Shown one piece after another: positions 35,387 through 43,983 of a stretch of 64,000 nt of DNA (position 1 is the stretch's first letter; every line of letters starts with the position of its first letter). Origin of the DNA: Candidatus Gastranaerophilales bacterium (lineage in GTDB: Bacteria; Cyanobacteriota; Vampirovibrionia; Gastranaerophilales; Gastranaerophilaceae); contig CALVAP010000001.1 in NCBI GenBank assembly GCA_944325625.1, forward strand, positions 135,649 through 199,648. Reading direction: 5' to 3'. Made by a program: the position numbers and the translations under genes. The notes under the pieces were generated by a model. The model was not told the DNA's origin. It made no database searches and saw only the letters and a list, made by a program, of their open reading frames with translations.

Positions 35387-36421
35387 ATGGTAAGTGTAAC
35401 TAGAGAAACACATACGGTATCGGTTATAGTTCCTATTTATAATGCGGAGAAGTTTCTGGATAAATGTTTACACAGTATAGTAACTCAGTCTTATCCGTAT
35501 TTGGAAATAATTTGTGTAAATGACGGTTCGACGGATGAAAGCTCGGTGATAATTGAAAAATATAGAAAAAGAGATTCCAGAATAGTTGTAATAAATCAAG
35601 AGAATAAAGGACTCAGTGCCGCGAGAAATGCCGGTACGGATAAAGCAAGCGGAAATTACATAACATATGTTGATGCGGATGATTTTATAGAAGTTAACAT
35701 GATAGAAGTTATGTTAAAAAATATCATAACGTATGATACGGATATAGTTTTTGAAGCTGTTTGGCCTTATGATGATTTAACAAAAACCAGATTACCAAAG
35801 GAGGTACCATATCTTACGCTTTCTTGGATAGATAGTACTTTCGATAATAGGGCTTTTTCATATACTGAGTTAATAGATAAATTGTTCATACTACCAGTGA
35901 TGGCTTGGGCAAAGTTATATAATGCAGAGTTTTTGAAAAAAAGTGGAGTAAGATTTCCAGACGGGTTAATTTATGAAGACAATATTTTCTTTTTTGAATT
36001 ATTGTTTAAGACAAACAGAATTTCTATAGATCGCAGGCAGTTATACAACACTAGATTAAACGTGCCTAGTTCAATAATGAATCATCCAAAAGAACGAGTA
36101 TTCGATATGATTGAGATAATGGATCGTTTGGAAGCCCTGCTAAAGAAACAGCCTTTTTATGAGAGCATAAAGTTATATTTCTTGTTATATCGTATTAACA
36201 GTTTAATTAGGCCATTAAAGTTTTTGGGTGGAAAAACTGAGCGGAAGTATTTCTATAAATTGCAGGAAGAATTTCTAAGTATCGATTTACTATATTATAA
36301 TGAGGCGATTCTGGCGCAAAAGCCTTTCTACAAAATTTATTGTGAAATAAGGAATTATAGTTATTACAGGTACAAAATTAATAGAATAGTGGATAATCTC
36401 AAAGAAAGATTGAGGTTATAA
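35387..36421 (+). CDS. Family 2 glycosyltransferase (3 of 3)
   Basis: 344-aa member of the same set: VSVIVPIYNAEKFLDKCLHS, IICVNDGSTDES, DADDFI near residue 95, and YEDNIFFFELLFK in place of the FEDxPFH box. It is more diverged from the other two in the acceptor region, which suggests a different acceptor. It starts one base after the previous stop. The flagellar operon begins 134 bases downstream; that gap shows no clear promoter. A link to flagellin or LPS glycosylation is possible but unproven. Confidence 0.86.
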   Translation: MVSVTRETHTVSVIVPIYNAEKFLDKCLHSIVTQSYPYLEIICVNDGSTDESSVIIEKYRKRDSRIVVINQENKGLSAARNAGTDKASGNYITYVDADDFIEVNMIEVMLKNIITYDTDIVFEAVWPYDDLTKTRLPKEVPYLTLSWIDSTFDNRAFSYTELIDKLFILPVMAWAKLYNAEFLKKSGVRFPDGLIYEDNIFFFELLFKTNRISIDRRQLYNTRLNVPSSIMNHPKERVFDMIEIMDRLEALLKKQPFYESIKLYFLLYRINSLIRPLKFLGGKTERKYFYKLQEEFLSIDLLYYNEAILAQKPFYKIYCEIRNYSYYRYKINRIVDNLKERLRL

Positions 36422-36555
36422 ATCGAAAGGTCTATTTTGTTATAGAAAAATTCAACCTAATGGATGATGAGTCAGACGTGAGATATGTAGTACCCTTTAG
36501 TTGTGGAGAGTTGTAACTTTTCATATGGTAAGTAAAAAACTTGGGGAAAAACTTA

Positions 36556-37143
36556 ATGTCAGTAGAAATATCAGGACTTGATATAGCTATAAGGCGTATG
36601 CAATCTATAGAACGGCAGTTTGCAACACTTTCAAATATTGGAAGTGTACCGGATGTAGATTTTCAAAGTATATTGGATGCTAAAATAAATACATCAAGGA
36701 ATGAAAATAGCCAAAGCAAGGTTTTTTCTCCACAATCACCCCAAAGAGCAGAAATAGAAGGGTTAATAGAAAAATACTCAGCAAGAAACGGATTAGACAA
36801 AGATTTTGTAAAGGCATTGGTAAAGCAAGAATCCGGATTTAACCCCAATGCAACATCCAAATGCGGGGCTATGGGGCTTATGCAGTTAATGCCGGCAACA
36901 GCACAAGGGCTTGGTGTTACAAATCCATATGACATAGAGCAGAACATAGCCGGAGGTACAAAATATCTGCGTTCTATGATAGACAGATTTCAAGGTAACG
37001 AGCAGTTAGCGCTGGCGGCGTATAATGCTGGTCCAAATGCTGTAAAGAAATATGGTGGAATTCCTCCATATCAAGAAACGCAGAATTATGTAAAGAATGT
37101 TATGAGCATGTATCAAGGTTATAAGAACGGAGGTATAAGATAA
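36556..37143 (+). CDS. Flagellar-operon lytic transglycosylase (SLT domain)
   Basis: The 195-aa protein has about 65 N-terminal polar residues, then an SLT/lysozyme-like domain: the catalytic Glu in [14 protein letters not shown] near residue 97, then [17 protein letters not shown], and [17 protein letters not shown] near 160. It cuts peptidoglycan glycan strands. As first gene of the flagellar rod/ring operon, it likely opens the wall for the rod. No signal peptide is visible, so export may be through the flagellar apparatus. ATG 36556 follows GGGGAAAA; a TTG at 36541 is less likely. The rod-binding FlgJ domain is separate at 41286. Confidence 0.85.
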   Translation: MSVEISGLDIAIRRMQSIERQFATLSNIGSVPDVDFQSILDAKINTSRNENSQSKVFSPQSPQRAEIEGLIEKYSARNGLDKDFVKALVKQESGFNPNATSKCGAMGLMQLMPATAQGLGVTNPYDIEQNIAGGTKYLRSMIDRFQGNEQLALAAYNAGPNAVKKYGGIPPYQETQNYVKNVMSMYQGYKNGGIR

Positions 37144-37958
37144 TGATTACTCCGGGAATGTACGCTGCAGCAAAAGGAATGTTGGGATACATAGAACAAA
37201 ATGATGTAATAGCTAATAATATAGCGAATGTTAATACAACAGGATTTAAGAAAAGTTCGCTAGTATTCAAAAACCTTTATAATACAATGGTAGAGCAAAC
37301 AGACAGAACGCAAAATCCTAAATACAGGGAGTCCGAAGCCGTGGGTGAGATATCTATGGGTTCGGGAGTTCAACAGTTGGTGCATGAGTTTTCACAAGGA
37401 AATCTTGTTAAAACAGATAATCCGTTAGATTTGGCAATTCAAGGTGATGGATTTTTTAAGGTTCGTTCGCAAGACGGACAAATTTCATATACCAGAAATG
37501 GCTCTTTTATGATAAATAATCGCAACCAACTGGTAACTGAAGAGGGAGATAATGTTTTAGATGTTCTAAACAGACCTATTATAATAAACCTAAACGAGCT
37601 TCAGATGAGAAGTTACAGGGATATTAACATAACAGAAACCGGTCAAATAGAAATTAACCACGAAGATAATAAAGAAGTACTGCAAACTATAGGAATATAT
37701 GATTTTCAGGACAAAGAATTTATGCAGTGGAACGGGCATGCAAAGTTCAGACCTCAAGATCCTGAATATAATCCGGAACTTAAGGCTGAGAAATTTTTAA
37801 TTCAGCAAGGCTCGATAGAAACGTCTAACACAAATTTGGTAAACGAGATGATAGGAATGATAAATGTATCGCGAGGATACGAAACGTTATCGAAGTTTAT
37901 GAAGGAGCAGTCGTCTATGTTGTCGACCGCGATAGGGGTAGGCAGACCGAACTCATAA
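37143..37958 (+). CDS. flgF: Flagellar basal-body rod protein FlgF
   Basis: Proximal rod protein of 271 aa. The N-terminal flagellar motif reads NDVIANNIANVNTTGFKKSS; LDLAIQGDGFFKV and YTRNGSFMINN follow near residue 100; the C-terminal helix ETSNTNLVNEMIGMINVSRG packs with the N-terminus. It starts in TAATG overlap with the lytic transglycosylase. The paralogous flgG follows after 31 bases; gene order and slightly atypical core favour FlgF rather than FlgG here. Confidence 0.85.
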   Translation: MITPGMYAAAKGMLGYIEQNDVIANNIANVNTTGFKKSSLVFKNLYNTMVEQTDRTQNPKYRESEAVGEISMGSGVQQLVHEFSQGNLVKTDNPLDLAIQGDGFFKVRSQDGQISYTRNGSFMINNRNQLVTEEGDNVLDVLNRPIIINLNELQMRSYRDINITETGQIEINHEDNKEVLQTIGIYDFQDKEFMQWNGHAKFRPQDPEYNPELKAEKFLIQQGSIETSNTNLVNEMIGMINVSRGYETLSKFMKEQSSMLSTAIGVGRPNS

Positions 37959-37989
37959 GAAAGAATTATTGCAATAAGAGGAAATAAAA

Positions 37990-38775
37990 ATGTTAAGATC
38001 ATTAACAACAGCAGCAACCGGAATGCTGGCACAACAAACGAATTTAGACGTAATCGCAAACAATATTGCGAACGTAAATACAACAGGGTTCAAGAAAGTA
38101 AGGGCGGAGTTTCAAGATTTATTGTCTCAAGTATCAAGAACGCCGGGAGCTATGATGAACCAAGGTACATTTCAGCCTGTAGGCGTACAAGTTGGTTTGG
38201 GTGTAATGACAGCTGCAACCAACAGAATACATACGCAAGGAATAATGGAATCCACTGGAAGACCGCTAGATATAGCGATACAAGGCGAAGGTTTCTTCCA
38301 AATAACAAGAGAGGATGGAACAATAGCCTATACCAGAGATGGTTCATTCAAAAGAGATGCTCAAGGTCAGTTATGTACCACAGACGGACTTTTGTTGCAG
38401 CCATCAATTCAAATTCCACAAGATGCCACAGAAATCAGTATAACCTCAGACGGAAACGTTGCTGTAAAAATTGGTAATGACACACAACAAACACAAGTAG
38501 GACAAATTCAACTTGTTAAATTCCAGAACCCGGCAGGTCTGCTTTCGATTGGTCACAACTTGTATGTAGAAACATCCGGTTCGGGAACGCCAATACAAGC
38601 TACACCCGGTCAGCAGGGTATAGGGCTTTTGCAACAGAACTTTTTGGAAGGTTCAAATGTTCAAATAGTAGATGAGTTGATAAATCTTATCAAGGCAGAA
38701 AGAGCTTTTGAGTCAAATTCAAAAGTAATCAATACTTCAAGTGATATATTGCAACAAACAAATCAAATAGTTTAG
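37990..38775 (+). CDS. flgG: Flagellar distal rod protein FlgG
   Basis: The 261-aa distal rod protein: MLRSLTTAATGMLAQQTNLD start, VIANNIANVNTTGFKKVRAE, LDIAIQGEGFFQI near 98, YTRDGSFKRDAQGQL, and FLEGSNVQIVDELINLIKAE at the end. The length equals the E. coli protein. AAGAGGAAA precedes the ATG. The rod assembles distal to FlgF and passes the P and L rings. Confidence 0.96.
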   Translation: MLRSLTTAATGMLAQQTNLDVIANNIANVNTTGFKKVRAEFQDLLSQVSRTPGAMMNQGTFQPVGVQVGLGVMTAATNRIHTQGIMESTGRPLDIAIQGEGFFQITREDGTIAYTRDGSFKRDAQGQLCTTDGLLLQPSIQIPQDATEISITSDGNVAVKIGNDTQQTQVGQIQLVKFQNPAGLLSIGHNLYVETSGSGTPIQATPGQQGIGLLQQNFLEGSNVQIVDELINLIKAERAFESNSKVINTSSDILQQTNQIV

Positions 38776-38782
38776 AGGAATT

Positions 38783-39499
38783 ATGAAAAAAATATATAAG
38801 TCAGCATTAATAGTATTAACCTTTATGTTTGCTTCGGTTGTAACAATGGGGCAAACGCTCAGTGCTGATTATATAAAAGGAGAGGTCGTAAAAGCAGTAG
38901 AAAAGGATTTGGAGCTTCAAGGTTTTTCAGATGTTGAAGTAAATGTTTTGGGTGTGCCTTTTCAGGCATTGGAGTTACCAGAAGGTAAGATGAAAATGGT
39001 AATTGTACAAAACCAAGGCAGCGGATACTCAAAAAGATGTATAAAAGCGTTGAGAGTGTATGTCGGAAATACATTAATTCGCTCATTTGGAGTTCCTTTG
39101 GAAGTTACTGCCTATAAAACGGCTCTAGTAGCGACAAAAGAAATAGGTATGGGAAAATCAATAAATTCGACAAATGTTGTGTTAAAGAAGGTGCAAGTTG
39201 ACGGCAATCATACAAATCTTGTAGGTATCAATGCATTAAATTCAGATATAATAGCGACAAAATTATATCGGGCAGGTCAGCCGATAGACAGACGTTTTGC
39301 AAAAATGCGCTCAGATGTTCAGAAAGATGAATATGTAACTGTAATTTTTGATATGAAGAATAATCTTTCGGTATCCATAAAGGCTAAGGCGCTGGCAAAC
39401 GCTTCAAGAGGGGATATGGTAGCAGTACAAAATGCAGATAACAAAAAAGTATATTACGGTGAAGTTATAGATAAGAATATAGTGAAAGTAAACATATAA
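38783..39499 (+). CDS. flgA: Flagellar P-ring assembly chaperone FlgA
   Basis: FlgA is a periplasmic chaperone for FlgI. The 238-aa precursor starts with a signal peptide (MKKIYKSALIVLTFMFASVV). Residues 115-180 hold the SAF domain (TKEIGMGKSINSTNVVLKKV and LYRAGQPIDRRFAK), and the C-terminus reads GDMVAVQNADNKKVYYGEVI, a FlgA-type ending. It lies 7 bases after flgG, with GAGGAA before the ATG. Confidence 0.88.
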   Translation: MKKIYKSALIVLTFMFASVVTMGQTLSADYIKGEVVKAVEKDLELQGFSDVEVNVLGVPFQALELPEGKMKMVIVQNQGSGYSKRCIKALRVYVGNTLIRSFGVPLEVTAYKTALVATKEIGMGKSINSTNVVLKKVQVDGNHTNLVGINALNSDIIATKLYRAGQPIDRRFAKMRSDVQKDEYVTVIFDMKNNLSVSIKAKALANASRGDMVAVQNADNKKVYYGEVIDKNIVKVNI

Positions 39500-39513
39500 T
39501 TTGCAGGTGAAAG

Positions 39514-40143
39514 ATGAAGAATATAGCTCAAAGAAGTTTAATAGCAATAGTAATGATGGTGACGATAGGTTCGTTAACGGCAAGGAGTGAATCGTTGTTT
39601 ACGATGTCTGCAATGCAGTCATATGTGTCGGAACCGAAGTCCTTATATGGTTCAGTAAGAGCGAGAAGTGTCGGCGATGTTGTAACGATTGTCTTAAGTG
39701 AGTCGGTAAAAAGTGTTGATAATCTGGCATATGATTCAGAGCGGACTTCATTGACAACGGATAATTTTAGTTCATTAATAAATAAAATTTTACCCGGAAA
39801 ACCGTTAAATGACCAATGGAACCAATTTGGAGGCGGAAACTCCGTAACTTCCAGCTCGTCAACAAACAGATCTATGTCTTTTGAAAATAGTATAACAGTA
39901 CAAGTAGTACAGTTACTGCCAAACGGAAATTTGATGGTGCAAGGGAAAAAGACACTTATAAACGCAAATGAAAGAGTAGATTTGTTAGTAAGCGGAATAG
40001 TTGATCCAAGGTTTATAAATGAGCAAGGATATATAAACTCGGCGAATGTAGCAAATCTGCAATTTGCGTTGAATGGAAAGGGTTCAACATCCAGACTTGA
40101 TAACGAAGGCATAATAAACAGAGTAATAAGATATCTGTTCTAA
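39514..40143 (+). CDS. flgH: Flagellar L-ring protein FlgH
   Basis: FlgH forms the outer-membrane L ring. The 209-aa protein contains SLYGSVRARSVGDVVTIVLS near residue 44, VQVVQLLPNGNLMVQGKKTL near 130, VSGIVDPRFINEQGYINSAN near 165 and the conserved end GIINRVIRYLF. The N-terminal signal-like segment (LIAIVMMVTIGSLTARSE) has no Cys, so the usual lipobox is missing. It lies 14 bases after flgA. Confidence 0.92.
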   Translation: MKNIAQRSLIAIVMMVTIGSLTARSESLFTMSAMQSYVSEPKSLYGSVRARSVGDVVTIVLSESVKSVDNLAYDSERTSLTTDNFSSLINKILPGKPLNDQWNQFGGGNSVTSSSSTNRSMSFENSITVQVVQLLPNGNLMVQGKKTLINANERVDLLVSGIVDPRFINEQGYINSANVANLQFALNGKGSTSRLDNEGIINRVIRYLF

Positions 40144-40172
40144 TAAAAATCTCAATTGGGGAGAAAGAGGAA

Positions 40173-41276
40173 ATGAAATTACTAAGAACACTAATAATAT
40201 TTATGATGATAATGAGTATGGCAGTGCCTGCGTCATTGGCATCAGTAATGGTTCGAATAAAAGATGTATCACACGTAAAAGGTATAAGGGATAACCAACT
40301 TGTAGGATACGGTGTTGTAGTTGGTTTACCCGGTACCGGAGATAATTCTCGTTCTACCCAAATAACCAGTCAGAGAATGTTGCAAAATTTAGGAACAGTT
40401 ATTGACCAAGCAAACTATATTCAAAAAGGTTCAACAGCTGCGGTAATAGTAACAGCGACAGTTCCGCCGTTTGCAAAAAATGGAGATAAGATAGATGTAG
40501 TAGTATCAACGATGGCGGATGCAAAAAGTTTGGAAGGCGGAGTATTGGTACAAACACAATTAAGAGCTCCCAATGGGGAAGTTGTAGCTGTAGCACAAGG
40601 TCCTGTTTCGGTTGGTGGAGTAAATGCGAGTGCAAATGGAACATCGAAAAGAACAACAATAACTACAACCGGTCGAGTTCCAAACGGAGGTATAGTAGAG
40701 CGTGATATCCTTACCCAAATAGGTGATGATACAACTTTGACATTGACGTTAAATAAGGCTGATTATACCCTGATAGCAAGAATAGCACAGACTATTTCAA
40801 AGAATATAGCAGAAGCGAAAGCGATAGATGGAAGCAGTGTGGAAATACAAATTCCTGCGAAATTTCAGAACGACAGAATAGCATTCTTGTCAATAATAGA
40901 AAATTTGGAAATAGCACCGGCAAACGAGAAAGCGAAAGTTGTTGTTAACGAAAGAACAGGAACTGTAGTAATAGGTAATCAAGTAAAGCTAATGCCTGCG
41001 GCAGTAGCACATGGAAACATAACTGTATCAATATCTACAAATAATATGGTATCTCAACCTGAGCCATTTTCGATGGGGTCAACGGTAGGTTTTTCAAACA
41101 GCACGGTAGATATACAAAAAACTCCCGGAAGTCTTGTTGAAATTCCTCGTAACTCGACGCTGAATGACTTGGTAAAGGCACTCAATGCGATAGGCGTAAC
41201 GCCAGTTGACTTAATAGCAATACTACAGGCACTAAAAGAGTGTGGTTCGTTGCAGGCAGAAATAGAAATAATATAG
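40173..41276 (+). CDS. flgI: Flagellar P-ring protein FlgI
   Basis: FlgI forms the periplasmic P ring around the rod. The 367-aa precursor has a signal peptide (LIIFMMIMSMAVPASLA-SVM), then RIKDVSHVKGIRDNQLVGYG, VVVGLPGTGDN, and the ending ALNAIGVTPVDLIAILQALK. GGGGAGAAAGAGGAA precedes the ATG. Presence of both P and L rings confirms a diderm envelope. Confidence 0.97.
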   Translation: MKLLRTLIIFMMIMSMAVPASLASVMVRIKDVSHVKGIRDNQLVGYGVVVGLPGTGDNSRSTQITSQRMLQNLGTVIDQANYIQKGSTAAVIVTATVPPFAKNGDKIDVVVSTMADAKSLEGGVLVQTQLRAPNGEVVAVAQGPVSVGGVNASANGTSKRTTITTTGRVPNGGIVERDILTQIGDDTTLTLTLNKADYTLIARIAQTISKNIAEAKAIDGSSVEIQIPAKFQNDRIAFLSIIENLEIAPANEKAKVVVNERTGTVVIGNQVKLMPAAVAHGNITVSISTNNMVSQPEPFSMGSTVGFSNSTVDIQKTPGSLVEIPRNSTLNDLVKALNAIGVTPVDLIAILQALKECGSLQAEIEII

Positions 41277-41285
41277 GAACGATAA

Positions 41286-41618
41286 ATGATAACACCGACA
41301 GTAAATATGGCACCGGCAATAGATGCGGTAAATAGGGAAACACAAATAGTAAACGAAATAAAAAACTCAGGTGGGCAAAAAGCTCAGTTGAAGAAAGTTT
41401 CACAAGAATTTGAGTCCATATTTATCACCAAAATGCTTAACATGATGGACAAAACTGTAGATGAGGAAGGTGGAATTTTTGGTAAAGGCAAGTATATGGA
41501 AAACTTTAAGTCTTTTATATACAACGAAATGGGTCGGGAAATGGCCTCAGATCCGCATACAACATTTGGATTTGCCAAACAAATTTATGAACAAATGGAA
41601 AGATTTACAACAGATTAG
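41286..41618 (+). CDS. flgJ: Rod-binding protein FlgJ (N-terminal domain only)
   Basis: The 110-aa protein matches only the rod-binding/capping half of FlgJ: KKVSQEFESIFITKMLNMMD near residue 37, then GIFGKGKYMENFKSFIYNEM and GFAKQIYEQME. The muramidase domain of enterobacterial FlgJ is absent; the SLT enzyme encoded first in this operon probably supplies it. It starts 9 bases after flgI. Confidence 0.88.
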   Translation: MITPTVNMAPAIDAVNRETQIVNEIKNSGGQKAQLKKVSQEFESIFITKMLNMMDKTVDEEGGIFGKGKYMENFKSFIYNEMGREMASDPHTTFGFAKQIYEQMERFTTD

Positions 41619-41630
41619 GAGACAGTTCAG

Positions 41631-41906
41631 ATGATAGGAGCAGTAGAAACAGGAAATATAAGCGCACTGAGGCTTTTTAATGCCACTAATGCATTCGGGA
41701 AATCAAATCCACAAAAGCCAGAAATGCAAGCTCAACAAATATCAGATGTATCAACTGATGTCATAGAAAACTCTATTTTGAAAAATGTCGACGTGGAGGA
41801 GATAAAACAATTTGCAAGCTCAGTAGGAGAAAATAATCTTAGCGATGAGGATATAAAATACGGATTAAGATTTGGAAGAAGTGTTTTGGTAGATTATTCA
41901 GCATAG
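41631..41906 (+). CDS. Unknown protein in the flgM position
   Basis: The 91-aa protein is not clearly recognised. It sits between the flgJ domain and flgN, where flgM (anti-sigma-28) is usual. The N-terminal half is polar and likely disordered (NAFGKSNPQKPEMQAQQISD), which also fits FlgM. The C-terminal part (DVEEIKQFASSVGENNLSDE, then DIKYGLRFGRSVLVDYS) has helix-forming stretches as FlgM does, but the classic FlgM consensus is not visible. AGGAGA lies 8 bases before the ATG. FlgM-like is a positional guess. Confidence 0.7.
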   Translation: MIGAVETGNISALRLFNATNAFGKSNPQKPEMQAQQISDVSTDVIENSILKNVDVEEIKQFASSVGENNLSDEDIKYGLRFGRSVLVDYSA

Positions 41907-41916
41907 AGGAAAAGCA

Positions 41917-42408
41917 TTGAAAAACTTAGAAGAATTAAAAAAATCGATATATGAAGAAATTCAGTTATACAAGACACTGGATGAATTGTTTGAAGAAAAG
42001 CGCAAAGTAATAATTTCAAACAAGGCAGAGGATTTACTAAAGGTAGACGAGAAAATTTTGAATGTTGTAGATTCTATAAAATCTGCTGTAAATCATAGGC
42101 AAACCTTGTCAAAAATTTTGGCGGATAAAAATTTGAGCATATCAGAGATGATAGAATTGGCAAAAACATCTGCGCCTACGCTTGTAGGTGAATTTGAAGC
42201 GGCGCAAAACCAAATAATTGAGTTGAGTAACGAGATAGCTCGAAAAGAGCGAATAATAAAAGAGTTGTTGCGACATGGTATGAATCTGGTTAACAAAACT
42301 TTGAATTTGATATCGAATGCAGTATCCATGGCGGGAGATTATAACAGGACAGGCAAGAATGTACAAAGTGATATAGATAGAATATCTTCGATAGTTGAAG
42401 AGGTTTAA
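41917..42408 (+). CDS. flgN: FlgN-like export chaperone
   Basis: The 163-aa protein is a long helical coiled coil with the FlgN pattern: LEELKKSIYEEIQLYKTLDE at the start, a second helix around residues 30-60, and IARKERIIKELLRHGMNLVN toward the end. FlgN holds the hook-filament junction proteins FlgK and FlgL before export, and both follow at once. TTG start with AGAGGAAAA upstream; 10 bases after the preceding gene. Confidence 0.75.
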   Translation: MKNLEELKKSIYEEIQLYKTLDELFEEKRKVIISNKAEDLLKVDEKILNVVDSIKSAVNHRQTLSKILADKNLSISEMIELAKTSAPTLVGEFEAAQNQIIELSNEIARKERIIKELLRHGMNLVNKTLNLISNAVSMAGDYNRTGKNVQSDIDRISSIVEEV

Positions 42409-42420
42409 CGGAAGGTAAAA

Positions 42421-43977
42421 ATGTCAATAATTTCGAGTTTAAATATAGCAAAATCAGCACTGAACGTGAATCAATTTGCATTAACGGTGGTTTCTAATAA
42501 CATAGCGAACATGAATACAGAAGGTTATTTGAAGCAAACAGTAAATCTTGAGGAGCTAAAGGGTTATACTCCATATACAAGCAGTAAAGGGATTCAAATA
42601 TATACAGGTGGCGGTGTAGGAATAAGTGATATTTCACAATATACAAACCAACCTTTGTTTGATTATCTAAACGGGCAAAACTCAATATATGGCGACTTGA
42701 GCGCACAACTGGGAGCGATGAATGACTTAGCGGATATAATGAATGAACTTGGTGATGGGGCACTATCAACGGCACTGACAGAATTTTATTCAGCTGCTCA
42801 AAGACTCACAACAAACCCCTCTGACTCAGTTTTGAGAATTAACTATGTAAATGCTGCTCAGACTGTGGCGGAGAAGTTCAATGAAATATCTAATGCGATA
42901 ACGACGAAGAAGAATGATTTAGTAGGTGACATAAATTATCCTGCGTCAGTGGAGCAGAGTCAAGCAGGTAGACTGACAACATCAGCAAATTCGATAATTT
43001 CTCAAATTGCGCAAATAAATGATTCTATAACCAAAATGAGTACGACGGATACTCCGCCGTCAAACTTGATAAATCAAAGAAATCAGCTCTTGCAGGAATT
43101 ATCTTCGATAGTTGATTTCACGACAAGCTCAAACACTAATGGCACGATAAATATTTCAATAGCAGGAGTAGACGTTGTTCAAGGTGCTGAACAGGTAGCA
43201 GAGCTCAATATAACTGTAGGAGATGCTGATAATCCGGCAAAGGTACAAATTCAAACACTGGATGATCCTCCTAAGGTAAAAGTATCTGATATTAGTGACA
43301 AGATAACAGGTGGCGAGCTAAAAGGTGTCTTAACAGCAGCATCATCAACGGCAGAAGGTTTAACGTATCAAAAAGTGTTAGACCAGATAAATTTGATGGC
43401 AAAGACATTTGCAGAAGCAGTAAACGAAATACAAACTTATAGTGATGGTAATACAGGGGCAATGGCTATAGGGATTGATGCAGATGGAAATCAAATTTTG
43501 GTTCCCTCAACCGAACCACTCTTTGAGATACCGGCAAATGGTGAATTTGATGCATCTAACATAAAGATAAATCAAGCCGTATATGATAACCCTAATTTGG
43601 TCGCAGCAGCAAGAGTAGAAGTTGATGGTGGAGGAAACCCTATAGACCCTCGCGCGATAGGTGATTCTAACAACCTTAAAGAAATTATAGCTTTACAAAA
43701 CAAGAATTTAGGTGAACTTGGCGGAGTAACTTTTTCAACTTGTTTGAAAAACCTTGTTACTAAAGTTGGGTTAGAAGCAGCAGATTTAAACAATCAAGCG
43801 GAAGCTCAGGCAAATGTGGTGGATCAGGTTTCAACAAAATACTATTCCGAAGGCGGAGTTAATTTGGATGAGGAACTAATAGATATGGTTAAATATCAAA
43901 GGGCGTACGAGGCAGCGTCCAGAGTGGTTTCTGCATGTAATGAAATGCTTCAAGTATTGGTAGCGTTAGGAAAATAG
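42421..43977 (+). CDS. flgK: Flagellar hook-associated protein 1 FlgK
   Basis: FlgK is the first hook-filament junction protein. The 518-aa protein starts SLNIAKSALNVNQFALTVVS, then NNIANMNTEGYLKQTVNLEE; the C-terminal helix reads GGVNLDEELIDMVKYQRAYE followed by AASRVVSACNEMLQVLVALG. The variable middle (residues 200-450) is beta-rich. AACGGAAGG precedes the ATG; flgL begins 6 bases after the stop. Confidence 0.95.
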   Translation: MSIISSLNIAKSALNVNQFALTVVSNNIANMNTEGYLKQTVNLEELKGYTPYTSSKGIQIYTGGGVGISDISQYTNQPLFDYLNGQNSIYGDLSAQLGAMNDLADIMNELGDGALSTALTEFYSAAQRLTTNPSDSVLRINYVNAAQTVAEKFNEISNAITTKKNDLVGDINYPASVEQSQAGRLTTSANSIISQIAQINDSITKMSTTDTPPSNLINQRNQLLQELSSIVDFTTSSNTNGTINISIAGVDVVQGAEQVAELNITVGDADNPAKVQIQTLDDPPKVKVSDISDKITGGELKGVLTAASSTAEGLTYQKVLDQINLMAKTFAEAVNEIQTYSDGNTGAMAIGIDADGNQILVPSTEPLFEIPANGEFDASNIKINQAVYDNPNLVAAARVEVDGGGNPIDPRAIGDSNNLKEIIALQNKNLGELGGVTFSTCLKNLVTKVGLEAADLNNQAEAQANVVDQVSTKYYSEGGVNLDEELIDMVKYQRAYEAASRVVSACNEMLQVLVALGK

Positions 43978-43983
43978 AATAAA

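Noticed and set aside
33184-36540. Integrated genomic island downstream of the tRNA
   Set aside because: No integrase, no repeat of the tRNA 3' end and no composition jump were seen; kept only as a possibility in the glycosyltransferase finding.
39528-40112. Long antisense open frame opposite flgH
   Set aside because: flgH on the plus strand has strong family motifs; the antisense frame has no ribosome site or recognisable protein character.
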